From Komagataeibacter diospyri (GTDB lineage: Bacteria; Pseudomonadota; Alphaproteobacteria; Acetobacterales; Acetobacteraceae), in NCBI RefSeq assembly GCF_006538165.1, contig NZ_BDLU01000054.1, positions 124,001-188,000 on the forward strand: DNA of 64,000 nucleotides, read 5' to 3'. The stretch's first letter is position 1. Each line of letters starts with the position of its first letter. Below are positions 1-7,884 of this stretch, in pieces. The notes under the pieces were generated by a model that saw nothing but the letters and a program-made list of their open reading frames with translations, was not told where the DNA came from and made no database searches. The position numbers and the translations under genes are program-made.

Positions 1-361
1 CCCACCGCGCGGTGGGAATGCCTGCTGCATCACAGACTTCCTTGGTGAAGGTCTTGCTGCCTTCCAGTGCCGCGGCAGCCTGCGTGGGACCGGCGCAGGC
101 AATGCCCGCTTTGGCGCAGGCATCGGCAATGCCCGCCACCAGTGGCGCTTCGGGGCCGGGCACGACCAGGTCGATGCGCTCACGCTGCGCCAGCGCAATC
201 AGTCCCGGTACGTCATCGGCGCGGACGGGGCAGTTCGTGCCCAGCGCCGCAGTGCCCGGATTGCCCGGCGCAATGAACAGGGCATCAAGCAATGGCGACC
301 GCGCAATGGCAGCGGCCATGGCATGTTCCCGTCCGCCTGATCCAACCAGCAGCACCCGCAT
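1..361 (-). CDS. purD: Phosphoribosylamine--glycine ligase, N-terminal part (runs off the window)
   Basis: Catalyses the second committed step of purine synthesis, joining glycine to phosphoribosylamine with ATP. Only the first 120 codons are present; the gene leaves the window at base 1. The start is ATG at 361 (reverse strand), followed by MRVLLVGSGGREHAMA, the nucleotide-binding N-terminal loop typical of PurD. Further on come an APGNPG-like segment and VPGPEAPLVAGIADAC, also characteristic of the GARS N domain. It is divergent from xseA with a 66-bp shared promoter region. purF lies about 5 kb away, but the two are not in one operon here. Confidence 0.95.
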   Translation of the reverse strand, partial: MRVLLVGSGGREHAMAAAIARSPLLDALFIAPGNPGTAALGTNCPVRADDVPGLIALAQRERIDLVVPGPEAPLVAGIADACAKAGIACAGPTQAAAALEGSKTFTKEVCDAAGIPTARW

Positions 362-427
362 CACTCGTTTCTCCCGTTTTTCATCTCTGCCCTTTCGGGG
401 TGGCCGTCTCTATCATACCTTGCGCGG

Positions 428-1888
428 ATGGATGAACAGTTTCCCGACTCCGGCCGCGCCATGGGCGGCAATACCCCGGAATTTTCGGTCGCCGAGATTT
501 CAGGGGCCATCCGCCGGGTGCTTGAAGGCACGTTCGGCCGTATTCGCGTGCGTGGTGAAATCACGGAATTCATGCGCGCCCGGTCCGGGCACCTGTATTT
601 CGCGCTCAAGGACGAAGGGGGCAAGCTGTCCTCCGTCGTGTGGCGGGGGACCGTGCCGCGGCTGGGGCTGAAACCGGAAAACGGGGTGGAGGTCATCGCC
701 ACGGGCCGGATTTCCTCCTACGGCGAACGGTCTTCCTACCAGATGGTGATCGACCGGCTGGAATATGCAGGTGAGGGTGCGCTACTGGCCCGGATCGAAC
801 GCCTGCGCCTGCGCCTTGCGGCGGAGGGCCTGTTCGATGCGGACCGCAAGCAGCCACTGCCCTTCCTGCCGCGTGTGATCGGGGTGGTCACATCGCCACA
901 GGGCGCGGTGCTGCATGATATCCGCACCACCATTGCCCGCCGCTTTCCCCATCCCGTCCTGGTCTGGCCGGTGGCGGTGCAGGGAGAAGATGCGGCCGAA
1001 CAGATCGCCCGTGCCATCACGGGTTTTGACGCGATTACGGGGGACGGTACGGTACCTCGTCCCGATGTGCTGATCGTTGCGCGTGGCGGTGGGTCGCTGG
1101 AAGACCTTATGGCGTTCAATGACGAAGCCGTGCTGCGTGCGGTAGCGGCGTGCCGTATCCCGGTGATTTCCGCCGTGGGGCATGAAACGGATACGACACT
1201 GGTCGATTTCGTGTCCGACTGCCGCGCGCCAACGCCCACGGCGGCGGCGGAAATGGCGGTGCCGGTGCGTGCCGAACTGGAGGCGGGCCTTGCGCAGCGT
1301 GATGCGCGTCTGCGCGGTGGACTTGGGCGCACGCTGCAACTGGCGCGCGCACGTCTGGACCGGGCGGCGGCGGGGTTGCCGGACCTGCCCGCCGTTGTGG
1401 AAAATGCCCGGCGGCGGCTGGATGACCGGGCCTACCGGCTGGATCTGGCGCTGCCAACGCGGATGGAACAGTTGCGCAGCCGCCTGCGTAATGCGTCCGA
1501 CCGGCTGCCCGCGCCGCAGATGGTCCTTGCCCTGCGCCGCGCGGACCTTGCGCGTGTTGACGCGGCATCCCGGCAGGCCATGGCCGGTTTCCTGCATCGC
1601 CGCGTTTCCACATTGCGTGGCCTGCGTGTACCGCCCGCCATGCTGGTGGCGCAGCTGCATGCCAGCACCAGCCGCCTTGCCGGGGCGGCTGGGCAGTTGG
1701 CCTCCCTTTCCCCGCAGGCCGTGCTGGAACGTGGTTACGTGCTGGTGACCGACAGCGCGGGCAAACCCCTGGCACATGCGGCACAGGCCCGCCGGGCGAC
1801 ACAGGTGACCCTGACCTTTGCCGATGGCAAGGTCGCGGCCCGTCCCATCGGTCCGGGAAAAACGCAGCAGGGGCATCTGGATCTGTAA
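428..1888 (+). CDS. xseA: Exodeoxyribonuclease VII large subunit
   Basis: Large, catalytic subunit of exonuclease VII, which degrades single-stranded DNA into short oligonucleotides in the cytoplasm. It has 486 residues, close to the family norm. The N-terminal OB fold (residues ~15-110) carries FSVAEISGAIRRVLEGTFG and GHLYFALKD. The catalytic region follows, with VIGVVTSPQGAVLHDI (~155-170), ARGGGSLEDLMAFNDE and AVGHETDTTLVDFVSD (~265), all diagnostic of XseA. The C-terminal half is helical or coiled-coil and ends with ERGYVLVTD, another XseA signature. An internal ATG at 461 is an alternative start. The small subunit xseB is not next to it. The stop overlaps the following ATG (TAATG). Confidence 0.96.
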   Translation: MDEQFPDSGRAMGGNTPEFSVAEISGAIRRVLEGTFGRIRVRGEITEFMRARSGHLYFALKDEGGKLSSVVWRGTVPRLGLKPENGVEVIATGRISSYGERSSYQMVIDRLEYAGEGALLARIERLRLRLAAEGLFDADRKQPLPFLPRVIGVVTSPQGAVLHDIRTTIARRFPHPVLVWPVAVQGEDAAEQIARAITGFDAITGDGTVPRPDVLIVARGGGSLEDLMAFNDEAVLRAVAACRIPVISAVGHETDTTLVDFVSDCRAPTPTAAAEMAVPVRAELEAGLAQRDARLRGGLGRTLQLARARLDRAAAGLPDLPAVVENARRRLDDRAYRLDLALPTRMEQLRSRLRNASDRLPAPQMVLALRRADLARVDAASRQAMAGFLHRRVSTLRGLRVPPAMLVAQLHASTSRLAGAAGQLASLSPQAVLERGYVLVTDSAGKPLAHAAQARRATQVTLTFADGKVAARPIGPGKTQQGHLDL

Positions 1889-2292
1889 TGCACATACAGG
1901 CACGAAACATGACGATAACGATACGATTCTGCGCCATGGGCGCCGCCCTGCTGCTGGCGGGGTGCGCGGGACAGGCGGCGCACCGGCCCGCACCCCGTCC
2001 CGCCGCGGGACAGGCGGCCACGCCGCCGGGACGTATTCCCCCACAGGATTTCGCTCCCGGCCTGACGGGGGAGGAAGGGACCCCCCCACAGGGCGCCATC
2101 CTGACCAATGACCCTTCGGCACCTGCGGATACGCCGCTATGTGGCCATGCGGCAAGGGAGGCGAACAGCATTGGCGCCACCATCCACCCCGATATCACCC
2201 CAACGGCCAGCAGTTGCGCCGCCAATGCATGTTTCGATGCGCAGACCGGTACCTATATCGCCGCCGATGGCAGCCGGCGGGTCTGCCGCTAG
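1888..2292 (+). CDS. Small predicted lipoprotein
   Basis: I do not recognise a family. The 134-residue product opens with a short basic stretch and a hydrophobic core ending in the lipobox LLAGC (Cys about residue 27), so it is probably lipidated and anchored in the envelope. The mature part is rich in Pro, Ala and Gly and carries several cysteines in its C-terminal half (near TPLCGHAA, SSCAANACFDAQ and the final VCR), which could form disulfides. QTGTYIAADGSRRVC resembles short conserved segments of other acetobacterial lipoproteins. The ATG overlaps the xseA stop, suggesting translational coupling; an internal ATG at 1909 also gives a good signal peptide. Confidence 0.7.
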   Translation: MHIQARNMTITIRFCAMGAALLLAGCAGQAAHRPAPRPAAGQAATPPGRIPPQDFAPGLTGEEGTPPQGAILTNDPSAPADTPLCGHAAREANSIGATIHPDITPTASSCAANACFDAQTGTYIAADGSRRVCR

Positions 2293-2398
2293 CGCCCGGG
2301 GCACAACACGCTGCATGGGTCATATACCACGGGCGGGCAGGCGGGCGTCATATTCCGATTGACTTGGTCCGGATGGATGGTTGACCCTTTGGGACATC

Positions 2399-2860
2399 AT
2401 GAGCCTCCCCCCATCATCCGATAGCGTAGGCGACCCGCAGGCGACGGTACACATGTTCCCCCTCAAGCGCATGCTGTCGCTGCGCGAGGCAGCGGAGTAT
2501 GTGGGCATCACGCTGCTGCGGCTGCGTAGCCTGCGTCTTGTGAATGCGGGGCCCCATGCCGCCATGCGCAACAAGAGCGGGGTCATGTTCCGGATCGAGG
2601 ATCTGGATGAATACGTGGACAGCCTCTATCGCCGCGCCAACATTTCCCATACCGAACAGGCACGGCATCGTAACGAATGGCGCGGCAGGCTGGCCGCCCT
2701 GCCCGAAGAGGCACGCGGCGGCATATCCGATTCCTTCATGCAGATACTCACCCGTGACGAACTTCTGGAAAAAGGGGCCAATCGCGGGTTCCGCGTCCTG
2801 TTTCTTGGCGGCCTGTGCCTGATTTTCCTGTCGCATACGCCCCTGATCTGGCGGCTGTAA
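2399..2860 (+). CDS. Putative MerR/excisionase-like HTH protein with a C-terminal membrane segment
   Basis: 153-residue protein of unknown function. Residues ~20-70 read as a winged helix-turn-helix of the excisionase/MerR type: LSLREAAEYVGITLLRLRSL, then a conserved FRIEDLDEYVDSLY segment. The middle is charged and helical. The last ~24 residues (VLFLGGLCLIFLSHTPLIW) form a single hydrophobic helix that could anchor the protein in the inner membrane. A TTG at 2381 in the same frame is a possible longer start; the ATG at 2399 is preferred. It stands alone between the lipoprotein gene and the OmpH-like gene. A membrane-tethered DNA-binding role is inference only. Confidence 0.65.
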   Translation: MSLPPSSDSVGDPQATVHMFPLKRMLSLREAAEYVGITLLRLRSLRLVNAGPHAAMRNKSGVMFRIEDLDEYVDSLYRRANISHTEQARHRNEWRGRLAALPEEARGGISDSFMQILTRDELLEKGANRGFRVLFLGGLCLIFLSHTPLIWRL

Positions 2861-2966
2861 GGGTGTGACGCGGGGCGCATTTCGGGAAAATGCGTTTTTT
2901 GGGCTGTGCGGGTATGTTCATTCGACATACGATCCGCTACGCAGAAACCACGATAGCGGAACAATA

Positions 2967-3707
2967 ATGGATCGGATAATGACAGGTATGCGCAGCAGCA
3001 TTATGGCCCGGACCGGATACGCGCGGCTATGTGGCGCGGTTTGTGGGGCGGCACTTGCCCTGATCCCTGTCCTTGCCATGGCGCAGGATGCCGGTGGCGG
3101 CCAGCAGCAGGCACCCATACTGCCCATGCCGCCCGTGCCGGAATTCAAGCCGCTACCCCCGGGCACGAAGCCTGTGGCGCCTGTCATCGGTATTTTCAAT
3201 ACCCAGCAGATCATGGCGCAGTCCACGGCAGTGCAGAAGCTGCAGACCGAACTGGGCACCCGGCGCGAGGCGCTGGTGCGTGACGTCCGCGCCGAGGACG
3301 GGCAACTGCAGGCCCTGCGCCAGTCCATCATCAAGGCAGGAAAGGCTCCCACGCCGGAACAGCAGCAGGAACTGCAGAAGCGTGTGAATGCCGACCGTAC
3401 CAAATTCGGGAACCGGAACCGGATTCTGGAAGAAGATGCGCAGGTTGCCCTGAACCAGGTGCAGCGTGAAATGCAGCAGATTGTCAGCGCCATTGCCACA
3501 GCCCGTGGCATGACCATGGTGCTGCAGGCTGGCACCGCCGCCCTGCATGACAACAGCCTTGATATCAGCGATCAGGTCGTGACCTATCTGAATCAGGCGC
3601 TGCCATCGGTGTACCTGCCCAGTGCTACGGAAGATCCTGAAGAAATCGCCAAGAGCGGTAAATACCCGGTCATGCCGTTCCAGCCGGCCGATAACGGCGG
3701 CGAATGA
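2967..3707 (+). CDS. OmpH/Skp-family periplasmic chaperone-like protein
   Basis: Predicted exported protein of 246 residues. The start is ATG at 2967 (MDRIMTG), giving a positively charged n-region, a hydrophobic core (LCGAVCGAALALIPVL) and a signal peptidase site near AMAQD. After a proline-rich linker comes an OmpH-like domain: VIGIFNTQQIMAQSTAVQKL at ~80-100, a long heptad-rich region (~100-190) and MTMVLQAGTAALHD, equivalent to the closing strand of Skp. Skp-type proteins hold unfolded outer-membrane proteins in the periplasm. Genes usually beside skp (bamA, lpxD) are absent, so this may be a paralogue rather than the main Skp. A two-hairpin repeat follows the stop. Confidence 0.82.
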   Translation: MDRIMTGMRSSIMARTGYARLCGAVCGAALALIPVLAMAQDAGGGQQQAPILPMPPVPEFKPLPPGTKPVAPVIGIFNTQQIMAQSTAVQKLQTELGTRREALVRDVRAEDGQLQALRQSIIKAGKAPTPEQQQELQKRVNADRTKFGNRNRILEEDAQVALNQVQREMQQIVSAIATARGMTMVLQAGTAALHDNSLDISDQVVTYLNQALPSVYLPSATEDPEEIAKSGKYPVMPFQPADNGGE

Positions 3708-3734
3708 TCATCTGACGGTCATTTAAAGAGTAGT

Positions 3735-3815
3735 AAAAGTTTTTGGGTGCCGCCTTTTGCAAAAAAGGCGGCATTCTTTTTGAAGATTTTTGAAAAAGGC
3801 TTCACCAAAAACTTC
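3735..3815 (-). repeat. Two-hairpin intergenic repeat, copy 1
   Basis: An ~80-bp element whose outer ends are inverted (AAGTTTTTGG and CCAAAAACTT). It contains two internal stems: GCCGCCTTTT/AAAAGGCGGC on one side and GAAGC-TTTTT-type pairing on the other. This copy lies in reverse orientation between the convergent OmpH-like and ybaK genes. Five similar copies occur in the window. Confidence 0.85.
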
Positions 3816-3825
3816 TTTATGATTT

Positions 3826-4299
3826 TCAGGCCAGCAGGTCGGCTGTGATCGCCCCGGTTGCCAATACGGCATCAGTGGCCGCCAGCCGGACCAGATAGCC
3901 CCGTTTTCCTCCGTTGATGACAACATAGGGCTGTGTCAGCGCTTCCTGCGCCAGGGCGGTCCGCACGCGTTTGCGCTGGCCGAACGGGCTGATCCCGCCT
4001 ACGCGGAAACCCGTGCTGCGTTCGGCATCGGGGGGTGGCATCATTTCGGCTGATTTGCCGCCAAATGCGGCAGCCACCTTCTTCATGCTCAGGGTGGCAG
4101 CGACCGGCACCACAACACAGGCGGGGCGTCCATTCACCATCACCATCAGGGTCTTGAATACCCGCGCGGGATCGTCCCCGATTGATGCGGCGGCATGGTT
4201 GCCCGTCTGTCCGGCATTGGGGTCATATTCATATTCAATGACGCTGAATGTAACGCCTGCCTTTTCCAGTGCCGCCGTGGCGGGTGTCGCCCTGCTCAT
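3826..4299 (-). CDS. ybaK: Cys-tRNA(Pro)/aminoacyl-tRNA deacylase, YbaK type
   Basis: Trans-editing enzyme that hydrolyses mischarged aminoacyl-tRNA, classically Cys-tRNA(Pro), in the cytoplasm. At 157 residues it is the usual single-domain size. Family features include YDPNAGQTGNHAAASIG near the N terminus, the RVFKTLMVMVNG strand with the conserved Lys, the segment TGFRVGGISPFGQRKRV (GGISP is the YbaK hallmark) and VINGGKRGYLVRL near the end. A good AAGGAAA ribosome-binding site precedes the ATG. It is convergent with the OmpH-like gene, with repeat copy 1 at its 3' side and copy 2 at its 5' side. Confidence 0.93.
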   Translation of the reverse strand: MSRATPATAALEKAGVTFSVIEYEYDPNAGQTGNHAAASIGDDPARVFKTLMVMVNGRPACVVVPVAATLSMKKVAAAFGGKSAEMMPPPDAERSTGFRVGGISPFGQRKRVRTALAQEALTQPYVVINGGKRGYLVRLAATDAVLATGAITADLLA

Positions 4300-4326
4300 A
4301 CGGTTTCCTTTTCCCTGAAATCATAC

Positions 4327-4407
4327 AAAAGTTTTTGGTGAAGCCTTTTTCAAAAAGCTTCGAAAGACTTCCGCCTTATTGAAAACAGGTGGAACCCAAA
4401 AACTTTT
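4327..4407 (+). repeat. Two-hairpin intergenic repeat, copy 2
   Basis: Begins AAAAGTTTTTGGTGAAGC, then CTTTTTCAAAAAGCTTCG, and closes with GGAACCCAAAAACTTTTA. It sits between the ybaK start and the 3' end of the SDR gene, the one copy not between convergent genes. The right stem is degenerate here (CCGCCTTATTGAAAACAGGTGG), so it has decayed relative to copies 1 and 5. Confidence 0.82.
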
Positions 4408-4412
4408 ATTTT

Positions 4413-5150
4413 TCAATAGGCTGTTTCAATCCCGAAATGTACATAAGTCCCCTGTGGCTGGGGACCGGGCAGGCACAGGCTGACGATCCGGGGCGCTACC
4501 GCCTCGGGCGGGGTCAGGCTGTCCATGTCCAGTGCCGGCATGGCCAGCCGGCGCAGCCGGGTCGCGACCATGCCAGGTTCAAACAGGTTGATGCGCAGCG
4601 CGCTGCCCTGTGGCAGTTCACTGACCCATGTCCTGACAATGGCGTCCTGCGCTGCGCGGGTCGCGGCCACCAGCCCCCAGAAAGGGGCGGGCGTCTGTCC
4701 ATGGCTGTCGGTCAGGAAGACGGCGCGCCCGGCGGGGCTGCGTTCCAGCAGGGGGGCCAGCGTGCGGATCAGCCGCCATGTTGTCCGGGGGCCGGCCTGC
4801 ATGGCCCGTTCCCAGTCACCGGGCTGCATGTGGGCCAGCGGGGACAGCATGCCCAGTTCCCCCGCGCAATGGACCATGCAGTCCAGCCTACCGAACTGCA
4901 TGGCGATGGAAGGCCCAAGCGTATCCAGCTTTTCGCCATCCAGCAGGTCCAGCGGCAGCAGGGTGGCGTTCTGACCCGTATGCTGGCGGATCAGGTCATC
5001 CGTCTGTTCCAGCCCACCCTGCGTGCGTGCGGTCAGGATGCAGTGCGCGCCCGCCCGTGCCAGTGCCACGGCAACCGCCCGCCCGATGCCCCGGCTGGCG
5101 CCGGTAACCAGGGTGATGCGCCCGACGAGGTCGGTAAGCGAACCCGTCAT
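4413..5150 (-). CDS. SDR-fold protein lacking the catalytic Tyr and Lys
   Basis: 245-residue Rossmann-fold protein of the short-chain dehydrogenase/reductase superfamily, similar in layout to YciK. The NAD(P)-binding motif is intact (VTGASRGIGRAVAVALARAG, ~16-35). The structural CAGELG motif (NNAG equivalent) and the active-site Ser (FLTDSHGQ) are present. The usual YxxxK reads VAATR (in FWGLVAATRAAQDA), so the catalytic Tyr is Val and the Lys is Arg. It may be a cofactor-binding pseudo-enzyme or have another activity. Its ATG overlaps the purF stop by four bases (ATGA), so it is probably the last gene of a cvpA-purF-SDR operon. Confidence 0.88.
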   Translation of the reverse strand: MTGSLTDLVGRITLVTGASRGIGRAVAVALARAGAHCILTARTQGGLEQTDDLIRQHTGQNATLLPLDLLDGEKLDTLGPSIAMQFGRLDCMVHCAGELGMLSPLAHMQPGDWERAMQAGPRTTWRLIRTLAPLLERSPAGRAVFLTDSHGQTPAPFWGLVAATRAAQDAIVRTWVSELPQGSALRINLFEPGMVATRLRRLAMPALDMDSLTPPEAVAPRIVSLCLPGPQPQGTYVHFGIETAY

Positions 5151-6670
5151 GCAGGTTCGGGGTGGTGTTCGGCTTCGTAATCCACCAGTTCAATCGGGTA
5201 ATCGCCGGTAAAGCAGGCATCGCAGTAGCGGTTGGCCGCACTCTTGCGGTCCTTGTAGCCCAGTGCGCGGTACAGCCCGTCGAACGAGATGAAGGCAAGG
5301 CTGTCCACGCCGATCAGCTTGGCCATTTCCGCGACATTGTGCTGGGCGGCAAGAAGCTGGCTGCGCTCGGGCGTGTCGATACCGTAAAAACATGAATGCG
5401 TGGTCGGCGGGGAGGAGATGCGCATATGCACTTCCTTGGCCCCCGCCGCGCGCACCATGTCCACGATCTTGCGCGACGTGGTGCCGCGCACGATGGAATC
5501 ATCCACCAGCACCACACGCTTGCCATCCAGCACGGGACGGTTGGTGGAATGTTTCATCTTCACGCCCAGATTGCGGATCTGGTCGGTCGGTTCGATGAAG
5601 GTGCGGCCCACGTAATGGTTACGGATGATGCCCAGTTCGAACGGGATACCGCTTTCGGCGGCGAACCCCATGGCTGATGGCACGCCGGAATCGGGCACCG
5701 GCACGATCACGTCTGCCTCGACCGCGCTTTCACGCGCCAGTTCCACGCCAATCTGTTTACGGGTGTCATACACGGCCTTGCCATCCATGACGGAATCGGG
5801 CCGGGCGAAATAGATGTATTCAAACACGCAGAAGCGCGACTGCTTGCTGTCGAACGGCTTGAGGGAACGGATGCCATCATCGTTGATGATCACGATCTCG
5901 CCTGGTTCCACGTCGCGCACGAATTCCGCACCCACGATGTCCAGCGCGCAGGTCTCGCTGGCCAGAACCCATTTGCCTTCCGAGCCGTCTTCTTCCCGCA
6001 GGCGGCCAAGAATCAGCGGACGCACGCCCAGCGGGTCGCGCACGCCAATCAGTTCATTGCGCGACAGCACGATCAGGGAATACGCCCCCAGCACCTGCTT
6101 GAGCGCATCGATCAGACGATCCACCACGTTGGAATAGAGCGAGATGGCGATCAGGTGAATGAATACCTCGCTATCCGTAGTGGACTGGAAGATGCAGCCC
6201 CGGCGCACCAGCGCCTTGCGCAGGGTTTCGGCATTGGTCAGGTTGCCGTTATGGGCCACCGCCAGCCCACCGAATTCAAAATCGGCAAACAGCGGCTGCA
6301 CATTGCGGATCAGCGTCGCCCCCGTTGTGGCGTAACGGTTGTGGCCCACCGCGCAGTTGCCCGGCAGGGTGGCCATGACGCGGGCATCGCCAAATACCTC
6401 GCCAACCAGCCCAAGTCCCTTGTGGGTGTGGAAGCGTTCGCCATCAAAGGACACGATGCCGCTGGCTTCCTGCCCGCGATGCTGCAGCGCGTGCAGACCA
6501 AGGGCGGTCAGGGCGGAAGCATCCTTGGTGTCCCATACGCCAAAAACTCCGCATTCCTCATGCGGCTTGTCATCATCATGCCGCCACTGGGCGGCGATAT
6601 CATCGCGTTCGTGCTGTGTTGTGGGATCGCCGGAAACAGCATGGAAGGTAGTGCGGGACATGGTCAGCAA
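5147..6670 (-). CDS. purF: Amidophosphoribosyltransferase
   Basis: First committed enzyme of purine synthesis; makes phosphoribosylamine from PRPP and glutamine in the cytoplasm. It has 507 residues. The N-terminal Ntn glutaminase has its nucleophile Cys at ~40 (EECGVFGVWD) after a propeptide-like leader, then LQHRGQEASGI and GHNRYATTG. The phosphoribosyltransferase domain carries the PRPP loop RVVLVDDSIVRGTTSRKIV (~370). The YCDACFTGDYPIEL ending matches the Cys-containing [4Fe-4S] type of Bacillus-like PurF. It lies 42 bp downstream of cvpA on the same strand, the common cvpA-purF pairing, and is coupled to the SDR-like gene. Confidence 0.97.
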   Translation of the reverse strand: MLTMSRTTFHAVSGDPTTQHERDDIAAQWRHDDDKPHEECGVFGVWDTKDASALTALGLHALQHRGQEASGIVSFDGERFHTHKGLGLVGEVFGDARVMATLPGNCAVGHNRYATTGATLIRNVQPLFADFEFGGLAVAHNGNLTNAETLRKALVRRGCIFQSTTDSEVFIHLIAISLYSNVVDRLIDALKQVLGAYSLIVLSRNELIGVRDPLGVRPLILGRLREEDGSEGKWVLASETCALDIVGAEFVRDVEPGEIVIINDDGIRSLKPFDSKQSRFCVFEYIYFARPDSVMDGKAVYDTRKQIGVELARESAVEADVIVPVPDSGVPSAMGFAAESGIPFELGIIRNHYVGRTFIEPTDQIRNLGVKMKHSTNRPVLDGKRVVLVDDSIVRGTTSRKIVDMVRAAGAKEVHMRISSPPTTHSCFYGIDTPERSQLLAAQHNVAEMAKLIGVDSLAFISFDGLYRALGYKDRKSAANRYCDACFTGDYPIELVDYEAEHHPEPA

Positions 6671-6712
6671 TCTTTCCTTGACGGACGGGTGCGGGGGGTA
6701 CCGACAGAAGGT

Positions 6713-7237
6713 TCAGATGGGCGCGTCATGCCGCGTCCCGGCGGGTTGCGCAAGGTGCGCGTGAAAGTTATCGGGCGTATAGGCGTTCAGATACGTCACA
6801 CTGTCGCCAATCAGGGGAACGATACGGCTCGATCGCATGACATCGGGCCATTCGGCTGCGGGGATGAGGGCGGTGATGCCCGCGTACAGCAGTATAAGGC
6901 AGACATACCCGCGCCCCAGCCCGAATATCAGGCCCAGCATACGGTCGATCCCCGACAGGATGGACCCCTGTACCGCCTGCCCTGACAGATGGGCAGTCGT
7001 GGTGAAAATGACAAGGAGTACAAGGAACAGCACGGCAAAGGACGCAAGGGCTGCCAGCGTATGGTTGCTGATCCATTGCGTGGCATAGGGCATGAGCGCG
7101 CCATACCACGCCACGGCCATGATGATGGCCATGACCCAGGCGGCAAGGCCCAGTACTTCGCGTGAAAAGCCGCGGACCGCACCCACCACAGCCGACAGGG
7201 CGACAATGGCGATGCCTGTTGCGTCAATCCAGTTCAT
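6713..7237 (-). CDS. cvpA: CvpA family membrane protein
   Basis: Inner-membrane protein of 174 residues. CvpA was first noted as needed for colicin V production and is almost always linked to purF; its molecular role is unclear. The sequence shows the N-terminal GIAIVALSAVVGAVRGFSRE helix ending in the conserved RG-F-RE turn. Further hydrophobic segments lie at ~30-50 (VLGLAAWVMAIIMAVAWY), ~64-85 and ~105-125 (LGLIFGLGRGYVCLILLYAG). The RMLG-FGLGRG segment is typical of the family. It is the first gene of the cvpA-purF-SDR unit. Confidence 0.93.
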   Translation of the reverse strand: MNWIDATGIAIVALSAVVGAVRGFSREVLGLAAWVMAIIMAVAWYGALMPYATQWISNHTLAALASFAVLFLVLLVIFTTTAHLSGQAVQGSILSGIDRMLGLIFGLGRGYVCLILLYAGITALIPAAEWPDVMRSSRIVPLIGDSVTYLNAYTPDNFHAHLAQPAGTRHDAPI

Positions 7238-7403
7238 GCGTGCCGGACCGGGGGAGTGCCCGCCGGCAGGTAACAGGCATGGACCTGGTCCATCTATCGC
7301 GACATTTCCTGCTGTTCCGCCTGCGGCCAGCTTATGCCACCGGCATGCGGTAACGCATAGGCCAAAAATGGTCCGTTTCGATTTCGTACCCGTACTAGGG
7401 GGG

Positions 7404-7817
7404 TCAGGGCAGCTTGGTGGTACGGATTTTCCATGGCCGTCTGCGCGCGGCGGTGGATATGGATGTGCGTTCGGTCATGTTCAGCGCCAGCAGCAGGTTG
7501 CCCATGCGGGTGCGGCGGTCAAGTTCGGTCCACACATCCTCGGGATCGATGCTATCGGCGGCCCAGATTTCCAGCAGGTGGGTCAGGACATCGGCGCTGT
7601 GTGCGATCAGGCCCGTACGGTCATGGGTCATGAGATCCATCACGCACTGTTCGGCAGCACAGGTGAAGGCCCGACCGGCCTCGCGCGTGACACGGGTATT
7701 GCGGGGCCTGCCATCAGGGATGCGGGCCGCGTCCAGACGCGCCTGCAACCGGCCAAGCGCATGGTCGGCGCCGGGCCGGTCTGATGGCGGGGAAGGCGTG
7801 GGGCGGGAACGGGACAT
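7404..7817 (-). CDS. HisE-like (phosphoribosyl-ATP pyrophosphatase fold) protein, degenerate
   Basis: 137-residue protein. Its central part aligns by eye with the MazG-like helical fold of phosphoribosyl-ATP pyrophosphohydrolase: REAGRAFTCAAEQCVMDLM in place of the usual GEEA-EVV-A helix, then IAHSADVLTHLLEIW where HisE has EEAADLLYHLLVLL, then DPEDVWTELDRR matching DV-AELERR. One metal-binding acidic residue of the second motif is replaced (AHSAD instead of EEAAD), so activity is doubtful. It may be a divergent NTP pyrophosphatase. No his genes are adjacent; it lies between metH and cvpA on the same strand. The ATG at 7817 is chosen because the longer frame starts with a weak TTG. Confidence 0.6.
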   Translation of the reverse strand: MSRSRPTPSPPSDRPGADHALGRLQARLDAARIPDGRPRNTRVTREAGRAFTCAAEQCVMDLMTHDRTGLIAHSADVLTHLLEIWAADSIDPEDVWTELDRRTRMGNLLLALNMTERTSISTAARRRPWKIRTTKLP

Positions 7818-7884
7818 GGCATGATGATGGACATTATTTCGCCCACCGGTCAACAAGTCCCGCCGGATGGCCCCGATGCGTTTT

